A stretch of 36,675 nucleotides of DNA from Sulfitobacter sp. GTDB taxonomy: Bacteria > Pseudomonadota > Alphaproteobacteria > Rhodobacterales > Rhodobacteraceae. A program made the translations under genes and the position numbers. The notes below the pieces were generated by a model. The model saw only the letters and a program-made list of their open reading frames with translations, was not told where the DNA came from and did not search any database. Location of the stretch: the NCBI GenBank assembly GCA_013002405.1, contig JABDKA010000135.1, positions 1 through 36,675 of the forward strand. Direction: 5' to 3'. This document shows, piece by piece, positions 8,854 through 17,385 of the stretch (positions are counted from its first letter, which is position 1; each line of letters begins with the position of its first letter).

Positions 8854-9359
8854 GCCGCCCCCGTCCCGAACCCGTACAGGTGATCAAACAGCGCCGCGAC
8901 GGTGTGCTGCGCGCGCTGGTCGAGGGGGTGCCCTATATCCAGTTCCTCGGCATTGAGTTCGAGCGGCGTGGCAATGAATTGACCGCTGTGCTGCCCTTCA
9001 AGGATGAGCTGATCGGCAATCCCCTCCTGCCCGCCTTGCACGGCGGGGCCACTTCCGCCTTTCTGGAAGTAACGGCGATCATCACCCTTAGCTGGGCCTT
9101 CATCTGGGAGGATATGGAGAGTGGCGCGCTCGACGTGACGAACCTGACCCCCGACAAGCTGCCGCGCCTGCCCAAGACCATCGACTTCACCGTCGACTAT
9201 CTGCGTTCCGGTTTGCCGCGTGACGGCTATGCCCGCGCTCGGATCAACCGCTCGGGCCGCCGCTACGCCTCTGTCCACGTGGAGGCCTGGCAGGACCACC
9301 GAGAGAAGCTCTATGCCCAGGCCACCGGACATTTCGTGATGCCCAACCGGCAGGCCTGA
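8850..9359 (+). CDS. Second PaaI-family hotdog thioesterase
   Basis: A 169-residue hotdog protein with the motif LHGGATSAFLEVTAIITLSW. The acidic residue after HGG is Glu where the upstream paralog has Asp. The beta-sheet segment KTIDFTVDYLRSGLPRDGYARARINRSGRRYASVHVEAW is typical of the fold. Tandem thioesterase genes like this probably encode a heteromeric or functionally paired enzyme. The MATE gene begins two bases after its stop. Confidence 0.88.
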   Translation: MSRPRPEPVQVIKQRRDGVLRALVEGVPYIQFLGIEFERRGNELTAVLPFKDELIGNPLLPALHGGATSAFLEVTAIITLSWAFIWEDMESGALDVTNLTPDKLPRLPKTIDFTVDYLRSGLPRDGYARARINRSGRRYASVHVEAWQDHREKLYAQATGHFVMPNRQA

Positions 9360-9360
9360 G

Positions 9361-10725
9361 GTGAGCGAACCGCTGACCGACAGCGAGGTGCGCGCGGTCG
9401 AAAAGGGGGCGCTGGCGGCGCGGGACGTGGTCACGCACCGGCGGGTCCTCAACGTCGCAATTCCCATCGTCATCTCCAACGCCACGGTCCCGATCCTGGG
9501 GGCGGTCGACACCGGGGTCGTGGGCCAGATGGGCCTTGCTGCACCCATCGGGGCCGTGGGCCTTGGAGCCATCATCCTGTCGGCCTTCTACTGGATATTC
9601 GGCTTTCTGCGCATGGGAACCGTGGGTTTGACAGCGCAGGCCCTGGGCAACGGGGAGATGGATGAGGTGGCGGCCCTGCTGAGCCGCGGTCTGCTGATCG
9701 GCGCAGGTGCCGGGCTGGCCGTGATTCTGCTCCAGGTGCCGCTCTTCTGGGCGGCCTTCGCAATGTCGCCCGGCTCCGAGGAGGTCGAGAGCCTCGCCCA
9801 TACGTATATGGGCATCAGGGTCTGGTCCGCGCCCGCGGCCATCTCCATCTACGCCATTACTGGATGGCTTATCGCTCAGGAACGCACGCGGGCAGTGCTG
9901 GGCCTGCAGGTCTGGATGAACGGGCTCAATATTCTGCTGGATCTGTGGTTTGTACTGGGGCTCGGCTGGGGCGTGGGCGGTGTCGCCTTCGCCACCTTCA
10001 TCGCGGAATGGAGCGGGGCGGCGCTGGGCCTGTGGTTCTGCCGCGCGGCCTTTGGCGGGCTGGCCTGGCGCACGGCTTCGCTGGTTTTCGACGGGCTGCG
10101 ATGGCTCCGGATGCTCAGGCTGAACGGCGATATCCTTGTCCGGTCGCTTTTGCTGGAGGGGATCTTCGTTTCCTTTCTCTTCATCGGCGCGGATTTCGGG
10201 GATGTGACCCTCGCCGCCAATCAGGTGCTCCTGCAATTCCTGATGATCACGGCCTACGGGCTTGACGGTTTTGCTTTCGCCGCCGAAGCCCTGGTGGGGC
10301 AGGCGGTGGGCGCGAGACAGCGGGCGGTTCTGCGGCGCAGCGCCCTTCTGACGACGCTCTGGGCCTTTGGCATTTCTGCCCTGGTGACGCTCGTGTTTTT
10401 TCTCGCCGGGCCTTCCCTGATCGACCTGATGGCCAAGGCGGAGGAGGTCCGAAGCGTGGCCCGCGATTTCCTGCCTTACGTACTCTTGACGCCGCTTGTG
10501 GGTTGCGGGGCCTTCATGCTGGACGGGATCTTTATTGGGGCCACCCGGTCAAGGGATATGCGCAACATGATGGCCATTTCCTTTGCCTGCTATGTGTTGG
10601 CGGTCCTGCTGTTGGTGCCGGGTCTGGGCAATCGCGGGCTCTGGATTGCGCTGCTCCTGTCTTTTGTGGTGCGCACTGTCACGCTGGGTCTGCGATATCC
10701 CGCGCTGGAGCGGGCCGCGGATTAG
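9361..10725 (+). CDS. MATE family efflux transporter (DinF-like)
   Basis: A 454-residue inner-membrane protein with about twelve hydrophobic segments arranged as two MatE repeats. The segment following the first helices (ILSAFYWIFGFLRMGTVGLTAQALG) is characteristic of the DinF branch. Such proteins export organic cations or metabolites in exchange for H+ or Na+. Translation begins at a GTG just after the thioesterase stop, so the gene is the last member of a three-gene plus-strand operon. The substrate is unknown. It ends eight bases before the convergent arsC-like gene. Confidence 0.93.
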   Translation: MSEPLTDSEVRAVEKGALAARDVVTHRRVLNVAIPIVISNATVPILGAVDTGVVGQMGLAAPIGAVGLGAIILSAFYWIFGFLRMGTVGLTAQALGNGEMDEVAALLSRGLLIGAGAGLAVILLQVPLFWAAFAMSPGSEEVESLAHTYMGIRVWSAPAAISIYAITGWLIAQERTRAVLGLQVWMNGLNILLDLWFVLGLGWGVGGVAFATFIAEWSGAALGLWFCRAAFGGLAWRTASLVFDGLRWLRMLRLNGDILVRSLLLEGIFVSFLFIGADFGDVTLAANQVLLQFLMITAYGLDGFAFAAEALVGQAVGARQRAVLRRSALLTTLWAFGISALVTLVFFLAGPSLIDLMAKAEEVRSVARDFLPYVLLTPLVGCGAFMLDGIFIGATRSRDMRNMMAISFACYVLAVLLLVPGLGNRGLWIALLLSFVVRTVTLGLRYPALERAAD

Positions 10726-10733
10726 GCCACTCC

Positions 10734-11081
10734 TCAGAACAGCTCCTGCACCTCCTCGGGCGGCCGCCCGATCACGGCACGGTCGCCCGCAAAGGCGATG
10801 GGCCGCTCAATCAGGATCGGGTGCGCCACCATTGCCGCGACAAGGGTCGCCTCGTCATCCGATGTCGAAAGCCCCGCTTGGGTGAAGGCCTTTTCGCCCC
10901 TGCGCATCATTTCGATGGCCGGGATGCCAAGGGCGGCCAGTGCCGCCGTGATTTCGGCCGCGTCGGGACTGTCTTCAAGGTAGCGGCGCACCGTGACCAG
11001 GGTGCCGGACGCTTCAATCAGCGCCAGCGCCTGCCGCGATTTGGAGCAACGCGGATTGTGCCAGAGGGTGATCACAGCCAA
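10734..11081 (-). CDS. arsC: ArsC-family arsenate reductase (glutaredoxin-dependent)
   Basis: A 115-residue thioredoxin-fold protein with the catalytic Cys12 in [13 protein letters not shown] and the C-terminal ERPIAF...GRPPEEVQ, which contains arginines of the kind that bind arsenate in the plasmid R773 ArsC. The length matches the family. No arsB, acr3 or arsR is nearby, so a general redox role (as in Spx/YffB relatives) is possible. The gene overlaps the end of pyrD by ten bases, suggesting co-transcription on the minus strand. Confidence 0.88.
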   Translation of the reverse strand: MAVITLWHNPRCSKSRQALALIEASGTLVTVRRYLEDSPDAAEITAALAALGIPAIEMMRRGEKAFTQAGLSTSDDEATLVAAMVAHPILIERPIAFAGDRAVIGRPPEEVQELF

Positions 11082-12118
11082 TCCTTCTTTCGGCTGCCGA
11101 CGGCATCCTGCACATTTCCGAACCCGTCAGCGGCCAGCAGTCTGTCCAGCCCGCGCACGATCTCGCCCACAAGGGACAACCCGCCAAAGACCAGCGCGGT
11201 ATAAAGCTGCACGGCCGAGGCTCCGGCGCAGATCTTGTCATAGGCCTGCTGGGCCGATCCGACACCACCGACGCCCAACAGTGGTATCTCAGTCATGGTT
11301 GACAGACGGGCGAGGACACGGGTGGATCTGTCGAAAAGCGGCTGGCCCGAAAGCCCGCCTGCTTCCACCCCGTGAACGCTGCGCAGGCCGGTCCGGTCAA
11401 GCGTTGTGTTGGTCGCGATGATTGCGGCGACGCCGCAGGCTTCCGCCACCTCGGCCACATCGCCGATCTCGGCCTCCGTCAGATCCGGTGCGATCTTAAG
11501 GAAGACGGGTGTTTCGCCCCGCACCGCCATGACGCCCTCCAGCAGGGCGGACAAAGCCGCCTTGCCCTGCAGATCGCGCAGCTTTTCAGTGTTAGGAGAG
11601 GAGACGTTGACGGTGGCGAAATCAACGTGATCGCGCGCCATCTCCATCACCCGCGCGAAATCAGCGGCCCGGTCGCTGCTGGTCTTGTTGGCCCCCAGAT
11701 TCAGCCCCACGGGCACCTTGCCCCGTCGCCGCCGCGCCAGGCGGCCGCAGATCGCGTGGGCGCCATCATTGTTGAAACCGAACCTGTTGATCGCGGCGGC
11801 ATCCTCGCTCAGCCGGAAAAGCCGGGGGCGCGGGTTGCCTGGCTGGGGTAGGGGGGTGGCGGCCCCCACCTCGATAAAGCCGAAACCGGCACGGGAAAGG
11901 GGGGCGATGGCGGTGGCGTTCTTGTCGAACCCTGCAGCAAGGCCCACAGGGTTGGGCAGAGCGATCCCCGCCACCTCGGAGCGAAGGCGATCCGAGGTGA
12001 TCGGGCCGGGGGCGGGTGTCAGCCCGGTCTGCAGTGCTTTCAGCGCGAGACCGTGCGCCGCCTCGGGGTCGAGCCGACGCAGGGCCAGAAGACCCAGCCG
12101 TTCGGCCATCTTGATCAT
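11072..12118 (-). CDS. pyrD: Dihydroorotate dehydrogenase (quinone)
   Basis: Class 2 membrane-associated enzyme that oxidises dihydroorotate to orotate in pyrimidine synthesis, using ubiquinone. The 348 residues include the N-terminal helical quinone/membrane arm ([23 protein letters not shown]), the FMN motif [26 protein letters not shown], the catalytic Ser in [16 protein letters not shown], and the phosphate-binding LLGVGGV. All key elements are present. It overlaps the upstream DUF1330-like gene by four bases (ATGA). Confidence 0.96.
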   Translation of the reverse strand: MIKMAERLGLLALRRLDPEAAHGLALKALQTGLTPAPGPITSDRLRSEVAGIALPNPVGLAAGFDKNATAIAPLSRAGFGFIEVGAATPLPQPGNPRPRLFRLSEDAAAINRFGFNNDGAHAICGRLARRRRGKVPVGLNLGANKTSSDRAADFARVMEMARDHVDFATVNVSSPNTEKLRDLQGKAALSALLEGVMAVRGETPVFLKIAPDLTEAEIGDVAEVAEACGVAAIIATNTTLDRTGLRSVHGVEAGGLSGQPLFDRSTRVLARLSTMTEIPLLGVGGVGSAQQAYDKICAGASAVQLYTALVFGGLSLVGEIVRGLDRLLAADGFGNVQDAVGSRKKDWL

Positions 12119-12546
12119 CCGAAGCGATCCGTCAGCGGTTCACCCTTGGTGCGGATCAGACGTGAGGTCAGGACCGCCGCCTGCCGGTGCACGACGGCAC
12201 GCTGGTAATCGGGGTCCGAAATCATGGCAAGGAAAGCATGAGCGGTGGGATATCGCGCGATGAACATGGCGTCCCAGCTCTCCTCGCCCGGACCGATGAG
12301 AGTTACCTCAAAGGTGCCGCGCCAGATGATGTTGCCGCCAACCTTTTTGAAAGACGGGGCGGCATGCTTGCCATAGAGCGCGTAGGCCTCAGCGCCGGTC
12401 AGCCCGTCGCGGGCCAGTTCATGATCGCCGGGGTAGTTGGCGAGATCGCGAAACCGGACGAGGTTGAGCATGTTCAACTCAATCTCGCGGTCCAGCGCTT
12501 TGAAGGCTTCGAACTGGTCGCGGTCCGGATCGACGTGAAGGGTCAT
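12115..12546 (-). CDS. DUF1330-like small protein
   Basis: A 143-residue protein with an alpha-beta pattern of the dimeric ferredoxin-like (DUF1330) type: [68 protein letters not shown]. The family has no agreed function. The ATG at 12546 overlaps the stop of the upstream DUF952 gene by four bases, and the stop overlaps the pyrD start, so the three are coupled. An extension to 12615 would run into the upstream gene and is not used. Confidence 0.8.
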   Translation of the reverse strand: MTLHVDPDRDQFEAFKALDREIELNMLNLVRFRDLANYPGDHELARDGLTGAEAYALYGKHAAPSFKKVGGNIIWRGTFEVTLIGPGEESWDAMFIARYPTAHAFLAMISDPDYQRAVVHRQAAVLTSRLIRTKGEPLTDRFG

Positions 12547-12893
12547 TGGCTGGCCTCCTTCAAGCCGACGGGAAACAGGTGCTTGCCATCGCCAAGCGGC
12601 AGGGGCTGGGCCCATAGGACATCTTCCATGGTCAGATCCCGGTAAAGATGGGGAAAAAGATCGTTGTTACGCGACTTTTCCCACTTCAGGGCCTCTCCTG
12701 CCGCCTCCGCATCCACGGCCAGCAGCATCAGGCCTTCCTGCCCCGCGAAATGCTTCGCGGCGGTTTCCTCGGCCTGCTCTGCGGTGGAGAAATGAACGTA
12801 GCCGTCGGCAAGATCGATGGGCGCCCCCTTGGTGCGCCCTTCGCGGCGCAACTGGGCCCATTCATCTTGGCGGAAAATCTTGAATATAAGCAT
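12543..12893 (-). CDS. DUF952 domain protein
   Basis: A 116-residue protein with the two hallmarks of DUF952: DGYVHFSTAEQAEETAAKHFAG near residue 32 and NDLFPHLYRDLTMEDV near residue 90, with conserved His residues in both. The family has no established function; the fold resembles ADP-ribosyltransferases according to published structural comparison, which cannot be tested here. The ATG at 12893 (MLIFKIFRQDEW) is the family-like start. First gene of a four-gene minus-strand operon with the DUF1330 gene, pyrD and arsC. Confidence 0.85.
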   Translation of the reverse strand: MLIFKIFRQDEWAQLRREGRTKGAPIDLADGYVHFSTAEQAEETAAKHFAGQEGLMLLAVDAEAAGEALKWEKSRNNDLFPHLYRDLTMEDVLWAQPLPLGDGKHLFPVGLKEASQ

Positions 12894-12983
12894 GAAAGAT
12901 CTGATGCCCGCCCGTTGCGGCGGGGTCAAGGCTCCTCCGCCATCCGCTTGTCCCAGCTTTCAGACGAAAGGACAGGCTCACTG

Positions 12984-12995
12984 CTTCATCTTGCC
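12984..12995 (+). repeat. Dispersed short repeat CTTCATCTTGCC, copy C
   Basis: Exact third copy of the 12-bp core seen at 3836-3847 (inverted) and 3993-4004. It lies in the 263-bp gap between the divergent DUF952 and 5'-nucleotidase genes; I see nothing else convincing in that gap. Confidence 0.5.
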
Positions 12996-13156
12996 GAATA
13001 GACGTCACCACAGGGCCCGTAATTGACCCGGCGTCTGCTTGTTCAGCACCGGAGTACAGGCTTCCGCTTACCGGACGGCAAGGGCACCATTCATCCTTTG
13101 ACAGCCCACCGCCCCCGCGCCACCATGGCGGCATAACACCAACAGGGGAAAAACCG

Positions 13157-14713
13157 ATGAAACGATTCCTGATAAGCGTTGCCGCGTTGGGCCTCAGTGC
13201 CGGAGCCGCCGCTGCCGACTATAACTTGACGATCCTGCACACCAACGACTTTCACGCCCGCTTCGAGCCGATCAGCAAGTATGACGGTCCCTGCTCGGCC
13301 GAGGATAACGGCGAAGGCAAGTGCTTTGGCGGCTCAGGCCGCCTGGTGACGGCCATCAATGAGGCCCGTGGGCGGACGAACAACGCCATCCTCGTGGACG
13401 GGGGCGACCAGTTCCAGGGCACGCTCTTTTACACCTATTACAAGGGTGCATTGGCCGCCGAGATGATGAACAAGATGGGCTATGACGCGATGACCGTGGG
13501 CAACCACGAATTCGACGATGGCCCCGAAGTGCTGCGCGGCTTCATGGACGCGGTTGGCTTTCCGGTCCTGATGTCCAATGCCGATGTCTCGGCCGAGCCA
13601 CTGCTGTCGGACGCCATTCAGAAATCCGTGGTGATTGAGCGTGGCGGCGAGAAGCTGGGTCTTATCGGACTCACGCCGCAGGACACCGATGAACTGGCCT
13701 CACCCGGCCCCAACATTACCTTCACAGACCCGGTTCAGGCGGTTCAGGGTGAGGTCGACAAGCTGACCGAGATGGGCGTGAACAAGATCATCGTTCTCAG
13801 CCACTCTGGCTACGCGGTAGACCAGCGTATCGCGGCGGAGACCACGGGCGTTGACGTGATCGTCGGTGGCCACTCCAACACGCTCCTATCCAACACCTCA
13901 GACCGCGCGGAGGGACCCTACCCAACCATGGTGGGCGATGTGGCCATTGTGCAGGCCTATGCCTACGGCAAGTTCCTGGGTGAGCTGAACGTGACCTTCG
14001 ACGACAACGGCGTCATCACAGAGGCCAAGGGCGAGCCCCTGATCATGGACGCCGCCGTGACCGAGGACAGCGGCACCGTTGATCGCATTGCCGAGGCGGC
14101 AGGCCCGCTGGATGAGATCCGCAACCGTGTCGTCGCTGAAACCGCGTCAGCCATCGACGGGGATCGTGGCTCCTGCCGGGCGATGGAGTGTGCCATGGGC
14201 AGCCTGATCGCCGATGCCATGCTGGCGCGCGTGAAAGACCAGGGAATCGATGTGGCCATCCAGAACGGTGGCGGCATCCGTGCTTCAATAGACGCGGGCG
14301 AGGTGACGATGGGCGAGGTCCTGACGGTTCTGCCCTTCCAGAATACCCTCTCCACCTTCCAGGTCAGCGGGGCCACACTGGTCGAAGCTCTGGAGAATGG
14401 CGTCAGCCAGATCGAGGAAGGCGCAGGCCGCTTCCCGCAGGTGGCGGGTATGACCTACGCCTTTGACGCAAATGCCGAACCGGGCAGCCGGATCAGCGAC
14501 GTAATGGTGGGCGGTACGCCCATCGACATGGACAAAGTCTATGGAGTGGTGAGCAACAACTACGTCCGCAACGGCGGGGACGGCTACAAGATGTTCCGAG
14601 ATGCGGCCAATGCCTATGACTTCGGCCCGGACCTTGCTGATGTAACGGCAGAGTATATGGCGGAAAGCGGTGCCTTCACGCCCTACACTGACGGGCGTAT
14701 CGTGGCCAAGTAA
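13157..14713 (+). CDS. Exported 5'-nucleotidase / metallophosphatase (UshA family)
   Basis: A 518-residue periplasmic enzyme that probably dephosphorylates nucleotides or related phosphate esters. Residues 1-20 form a signal peptide ending AGAAAA. The dimetal site is seen in LHTNDFHARFEP (Asp31, His33), GGDQFQGT, GNHEFDDG, LSHSGYAVD and GGHSNTLL. The C-terminal 5'-nucleotidase domain has QNGGGIRASIDAGEVTMGEVLTVLPFQNTL. Two short Cys pairs (near residues 46/56 and in CRAMEC) could form disulfides. A GGGGAAAAACCG stretch precedes the ATG. It stands alone, flanked by a 263-bp gap and a terminator. The exact substrate is undetermined. Confidence 0.93.
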   Translation: MKRFLISVAALGLSAGAAAADYNLTILHTNDFHARFEPISKYDGPCSAEDNGEGKCFGGSGRLVTAINEARGRTNNAILVDGGDQFQGTLFYTYYKGALAAEMMNKMGYDAMTVGNHEFDDGPEVLRGFMDAVGFPVLMSNADVSAEPLLSDAIQKSVVIERGGEKLGLIGLTPQDTDELASPGPNITFTDPVQAVQGEVDKLTEMGVNKIIVLSHSGYAVDQRIAAETTGVDVIVGGHSNTLLSNTSDRAEGPYPTMVGDVAIVQAYAYGKFLGELNVTFDDNGVITEAKGEPLIMDAAVTEDSGTVDRIAEAAGPLDEIRNRVVAETASAIDGDRGSCRAMECAMGSLIADAMLARVKDQGIDVAIQNGGGIRASIDAGEVTMGEVLTVLPFQNTLSTFQVSGATLVEALENGVSQIEEGAGRFPQVAGMTYAFDANAEPGSRISDVMVGGTPIDMDKVYGVVSNNYVRNGGDGYKMFRDAANAYDFGPDLADVTAEYMAESGAFTPYTDGRIVAK

Positions 14714-14737
14714 GGGCTGGCTTAACGATTGAATTCA

Positions 14738-14766
14738 GGGGCGCGGCGCAGGTCGCGCCCCTTTCT
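14738..14766. terminator. Intrinsic terminator between convergent genes
   Basis: GGGGCGCG (14738-14745) pairs with CGCGCCCC (14754-14761) across an 8-base loop and is followed by TTTCT. It serves the 5'-nucleotidase gene and may also act on the convergent MFS gene, which ends at 14770. Confidence 0.8.
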
Positions 14767-14769
14767 CGT

Positions 14770-16092
14770 TCAGGGGGTTCTGTCTGGCGCCTCTTCTGGT
14801 GATTGCGCCGCCAGACTGTCCGAAGCGGGGGGCTCCACCGGTTCGTTCTGACTAAACTCAACCGTCTGGAGGCTGGAGGTGCGCCCGACGTTGATGGGCT
14901 GGAAACTGGATTTCTCTCTCTCCGGCACGGCCGCCTTCCGCGAAATCCGCCAGAGGGTGTAGAGGATGACCACCCCGTGCGACAAGGCGGTCGTCAAGAA
15001 GAGGGCACGGTTGCCCACCGTCTCCATCGCCCAGCCCGCAACGGTTGGCCCGACAATGGAGCCTATGCCGTAGGTCAAAAGCAGCCCGCCTGATATCTGG
15101 ATCGCCGTGCCGGGGGCGGCGTGGTCATTCGCGTGGGCCACGATGATGGGATACATCGCATAGATCGAGCCGCCTAGAAGGGCGGCGAGGATCAGGTTCA
15201 GCGTGCGACCCTCGGGCGCGATGACGATGAAGGCGAAGTCTGCGATAAGGGCCAGAGAGGCCACGCCCAGCAGGACACGGCGCCGGTCCATCTTGTCTGA
15301 CAGCATGCCCACGGGTATCTGCATGATGGCCCCTGCCAGGATCGGGATGGCGGTGAAGAAGGCCACGGCCGAAAGGACCAGCCCCACCTTCTGCGCGTAA
15401 ACGGCGGCCAGCGTGCCGAAGGCCGCGTTGGAGACCCCGACCCAGAAGACGGCGAAGACGGCCACGGGCGAGTTGCGCCAGAGATCGCGAAGGTTGAGCT
15501 TGACGCTCACCAGTGGTGCAGGGGTCGTGGTGGAGCTGAGTGCGGTGGGCACCAGCGCAAGGCAATAGAAAATGGCTGCCAGCGCGAAAAAGAAGAACCC
15601 TGCCGGATCGCCCAGCACCAGCATCATGTAGCCCGCCGTATTGGCGCCGAGGTTGACCATCGTGTAGACGCCGAAGACCCTCCCGCGTTGGTTGGGTTTG
15701 GTCTGCTCGCTCAGCCAGCTTTCCACAACCATCGCGGTGCCCGCGAAACAGAAGCCGCAGACGCCCCTCAGGGTGATCCAGGCCCAGGGTTCGATCACGA
15801 TGGCGCTGGCCAGGATCGTCACAGCGGCGAAGGCGCAGAAAGCGCCGAAAGCGCGAATGTGGCCCACCCGCGCCACCAGGCCCGGTGTCAAAAGACAGCC
15901 AGCAACGTAGCCAAGTGCCCAACCGGTACCCAGCAAGCCGAGTGAAATGCTGGAGAAGCCTTCGATGTTGCCCCGTACAGGCAGGATCAGGCCATTGATG
16001 CCCCCCGCAAAGAGCAGAAAGGCGGAGCCGAGGAGAAGCGCGGAGATGGGCAGAAACTGTCGGATGGCACCGCTCCGGTTTGAAGACCTCAC
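14770..16092 (-). CDS. MFS transporter (sugar/drug-type permease)
   Basis: A 440-residue inner-membrane protein with twelve hydrophobic segments. Visible family features include GWALGYVAGCLLTPGLVARVGHIRAF between helices 2 and 3, and LSDKMDRRRVLLG between helices 6 and 7. It resembles the YcaD-like branch of MFS. The C-terminal ~50 residues are a hydrophilic tail rich in Ser, Pro and Glu. The frame is open well upstream into the divergent gene, so I placed the start at the GTG at 16092, giving a family-like N-terminus just before RQFLPISALLLG; this choice is uncertain. The substrate is unknown. Confidence 0.85.
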   Translation of the reverse strand: MRSSNRSGAIRQFLPISALLLGSAFLLFAGGINGLILPVRGNIEGFSSISLGLLGTGWALGYVAGCLLTPGLVARVGHIRAFGAFCAFAAVTILASAIVIEPWAWITLRGVCGFCFAGTAMVVESWLSEQTKPNQRGRVFGVYTMVNLGANTAGYMMLVLGDPAGFFFFALAAIFYCLALVPTALSSTTTPAPLVSVKLNLRDLWRNSPVAVFAVFWVGVSNAAFGTLAAVYAQKVGLVLSAVAFFTAIPILAGAIMQIPVGMLSDKMDRRRVLLGVASLALIADFAFIVIAPEGRTLNLILAALLGGSIYAMYPIIVAHANDHAAPGTAIQISGGLLLTYGIGSIVGPTVAGWAMETVGNRALFLTTALSHGVVILYTLWRISRKAAVPEREKSSFQPINVGRTSSLQTVEFSQNEPVEPPASDSLAAQSPEEAPDRTP

Positions 16093-16201
16093 GCATCTTT
16101 GCAGGATTTCTGAGCCTTGGGTAGTAGGCTGGTTTCTTTGCTCTTGGGATGAGAGCGGGCTAGTCTTTAAGGTATTCGGATCAATCGAAAGGCAAATGCC
16201 G

Positions 16202-16882
16202 ATGTGCGGACGCATGGCCGTGACCCTTCCCCCCGACGCCATGGCGCAGCTTTTCGCGGCCGCGCCCGCCAACGATTTGCCACCCGTGCCCAACTATAAT
16301 GTCTGCCCGACCAACCAGGTCCATATCGTGACTGGCGACGGGGAAGACCAGCGGCGGCTGAGCTCTATGCGCTGGGGTTTCATTCCGCACTGGTACAAAA
16401 AGGAAAACGACGGCCCCCTGCTGATCAATGCGCGGGCCGAGACGGTGGCGGAAAAGCCTGCCTTCCGCTCCGCCGCGCGGGAAAGGCGCGGGCTGATCGT
16501 GGCCAGTGGGTTTTATGAATGGACCAAGGATGAGGAAGGTGGGCGCGACCCTTGGTACATCTACCGCAGTGACGGTGCGCCGCTGGCTTTCGCCGCGATC
16601 TGGCAGGACTGGAGGGATGCCGAAGGGCACCGCAATCCCACCTGCGCGGTCGTAACCTGTGCCGCGAACAAGGCGATGGCGGCGATCCATGACCGGATGC
16701 CCGTCGTTCTGGAACAGAAGGACTGGCCGCTTTGGCTGGGGGAAGAGGGGAAAGGGGCAGCCTCGCTGATGAAGGCCGCCCCTGAGGATGCGCTGGAATG
16801 GTACCGGGTGGCCCGAACCGTCAATTCTAACCGCGCCAAGGGGCCCGAGTTGATCGAGCCCCTTCAGTTATCGGATGAATGA
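16202..16882 (+). CDS. SRAP family DNA-protein crosslink protein (YedK/HMCES)
   Basis: A 226-residue protein of the SOS-response-associated peptidase family, which covalently traps abasic sites in single-stranded DNA through Cys2. The start at MCGR fixes Cys2 once the initiator Met is removed. Other active-site residues are seen: Asn76 and Arg78 in INARAET, Glu106 in SGFYEW and His163 in HDRMP. The domain covers the whole protein. It is divergent from the MFS gene with a 109-base gap; no LexA box is evident there. The stop lies inside a hairpin shared with the convergent gene. Confidence 0.95.
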   Translation: MCGRMAVTLPPDAMAQLFAAAPANDLPPVPNYNVCPTNQVHIVTGDGEDQRRLSSMRWGFIPHWYKKENDGPLLINARAETVAEKPAFRSAARERRGLIVASGFYEWTKDEEGGRDPWYIYRSDGAPLAFAAIWQDWRDAEGHRNPTCAVVTCAANKAMAAIHDRMPVVLEQKDWPLWLGEEGKGAASLMKAAPEDALEWYRVARTVNSNRAKGPELIEPLQLSDE

Positions 16883-16911
16883 TCTGTGGGTGAATGCCAG
16901 CCGATCATTCA
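16876..16911. terminator. Convergent hairpin spanning both stop codons
   Basis: TGAATGATC (16876-16884) pairs perfectly with GATCATTCA (16903-16911). The stop of the SRAP gene and the stop of the opposite cupredoxin-like gene each lie in one arm. No long T-run follows, but the position suggests a bidirectional terminator. Confidence 0.5.
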
Positions 16912-17291
16912 GATGTGGTTAGGACTTCCACCATCGGTGCAATGACAACCTCACCGACCTGTTCCAGCAAAACGTCGCCTTGCTCGGCGCTGTTACCCTC
17001 TGTGTCCGCAGTGGCATTGAAGGTCAGAACGGTCTCGTCGGTGATTTCAAGCGAAAAGGAACCGTCGACCGGGATCGTACCGGAGGTCCATGAAGCATCA
17101 ACGGCCTGAACTTCGTGGGCATCGCTGGAACTGTTCACGAACATCAGATGGTCGCCGATGTCAGCGTAAATGAGCGGCGGGAAATAGGCACCGTCAACGA
17201 TAAGAACCTCGTGGTCAACGGCCAGTGCCGGACCGGCAAGAAGAGCGAGACCAACGACCGTGGCAGCGCCTTTGCGAATGTGCGTCAGCAT
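16905..17291 (-). CDS. Small exported cupredoxin-like protein
   Basis: A 128-residue product with a signal peptide (residues 1-24, ending GPALA) and a beta-rich mature part: HEVLIVDGAYFPPLIYADIGDHLMFVNSSSDAHEVQAVDASWTSGTIPVDGSFSLEI. This resembles the plastocyanin/azurin fold, where a His follows a strand of the type FVNxxxDAHEV. The rest of the usual copper set (Cys, second His, Met) is not recognisable, so copper binding is doubtful. The ATG at 17291 has an AAGGAGC ribosome site. Function unknown; periplasmic location inferred. Confidence 0.7.
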   Translation of the reverse strand: MLTHIRKGAATVVGLALLAGPALAVDHEVLIVDGAYFPPLIYADIGDHLMFVNSSSDAHEVQAVDASWTSGTIPVDGSFSLEITDETVLTFNATADTEGNSAEQGDVLLEQVGEVVIAPMVEVLTTSE

Positions 17292-17344
17292 TGAATGCTC
17301 CTTCGAAATGGCCCCCACCGATTCCGTTTCATCGAGAGTTACCC

Positions 17345-17374
17345 TTCAAATGTGGCATGAATTTGGCATTTGAA
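17345..17374. repeat. 30-bp inverted repeat between LysR and cupredoxin-like genes
   Basis: TTCAAATG (17345-17352) and CATTTGAA (17367-17374) are perfect inverted arms. The interior carries TGGCAT twice, exactly 11 bases apart (17353 and 17364). It lies 54 bases upstream of the exported protein gene and 12 bases past the LysR stop, so it could be an operator or a terminator stem. Confidence 0.45.
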
Positions 17375-17385
17375 TAATAAACTCC

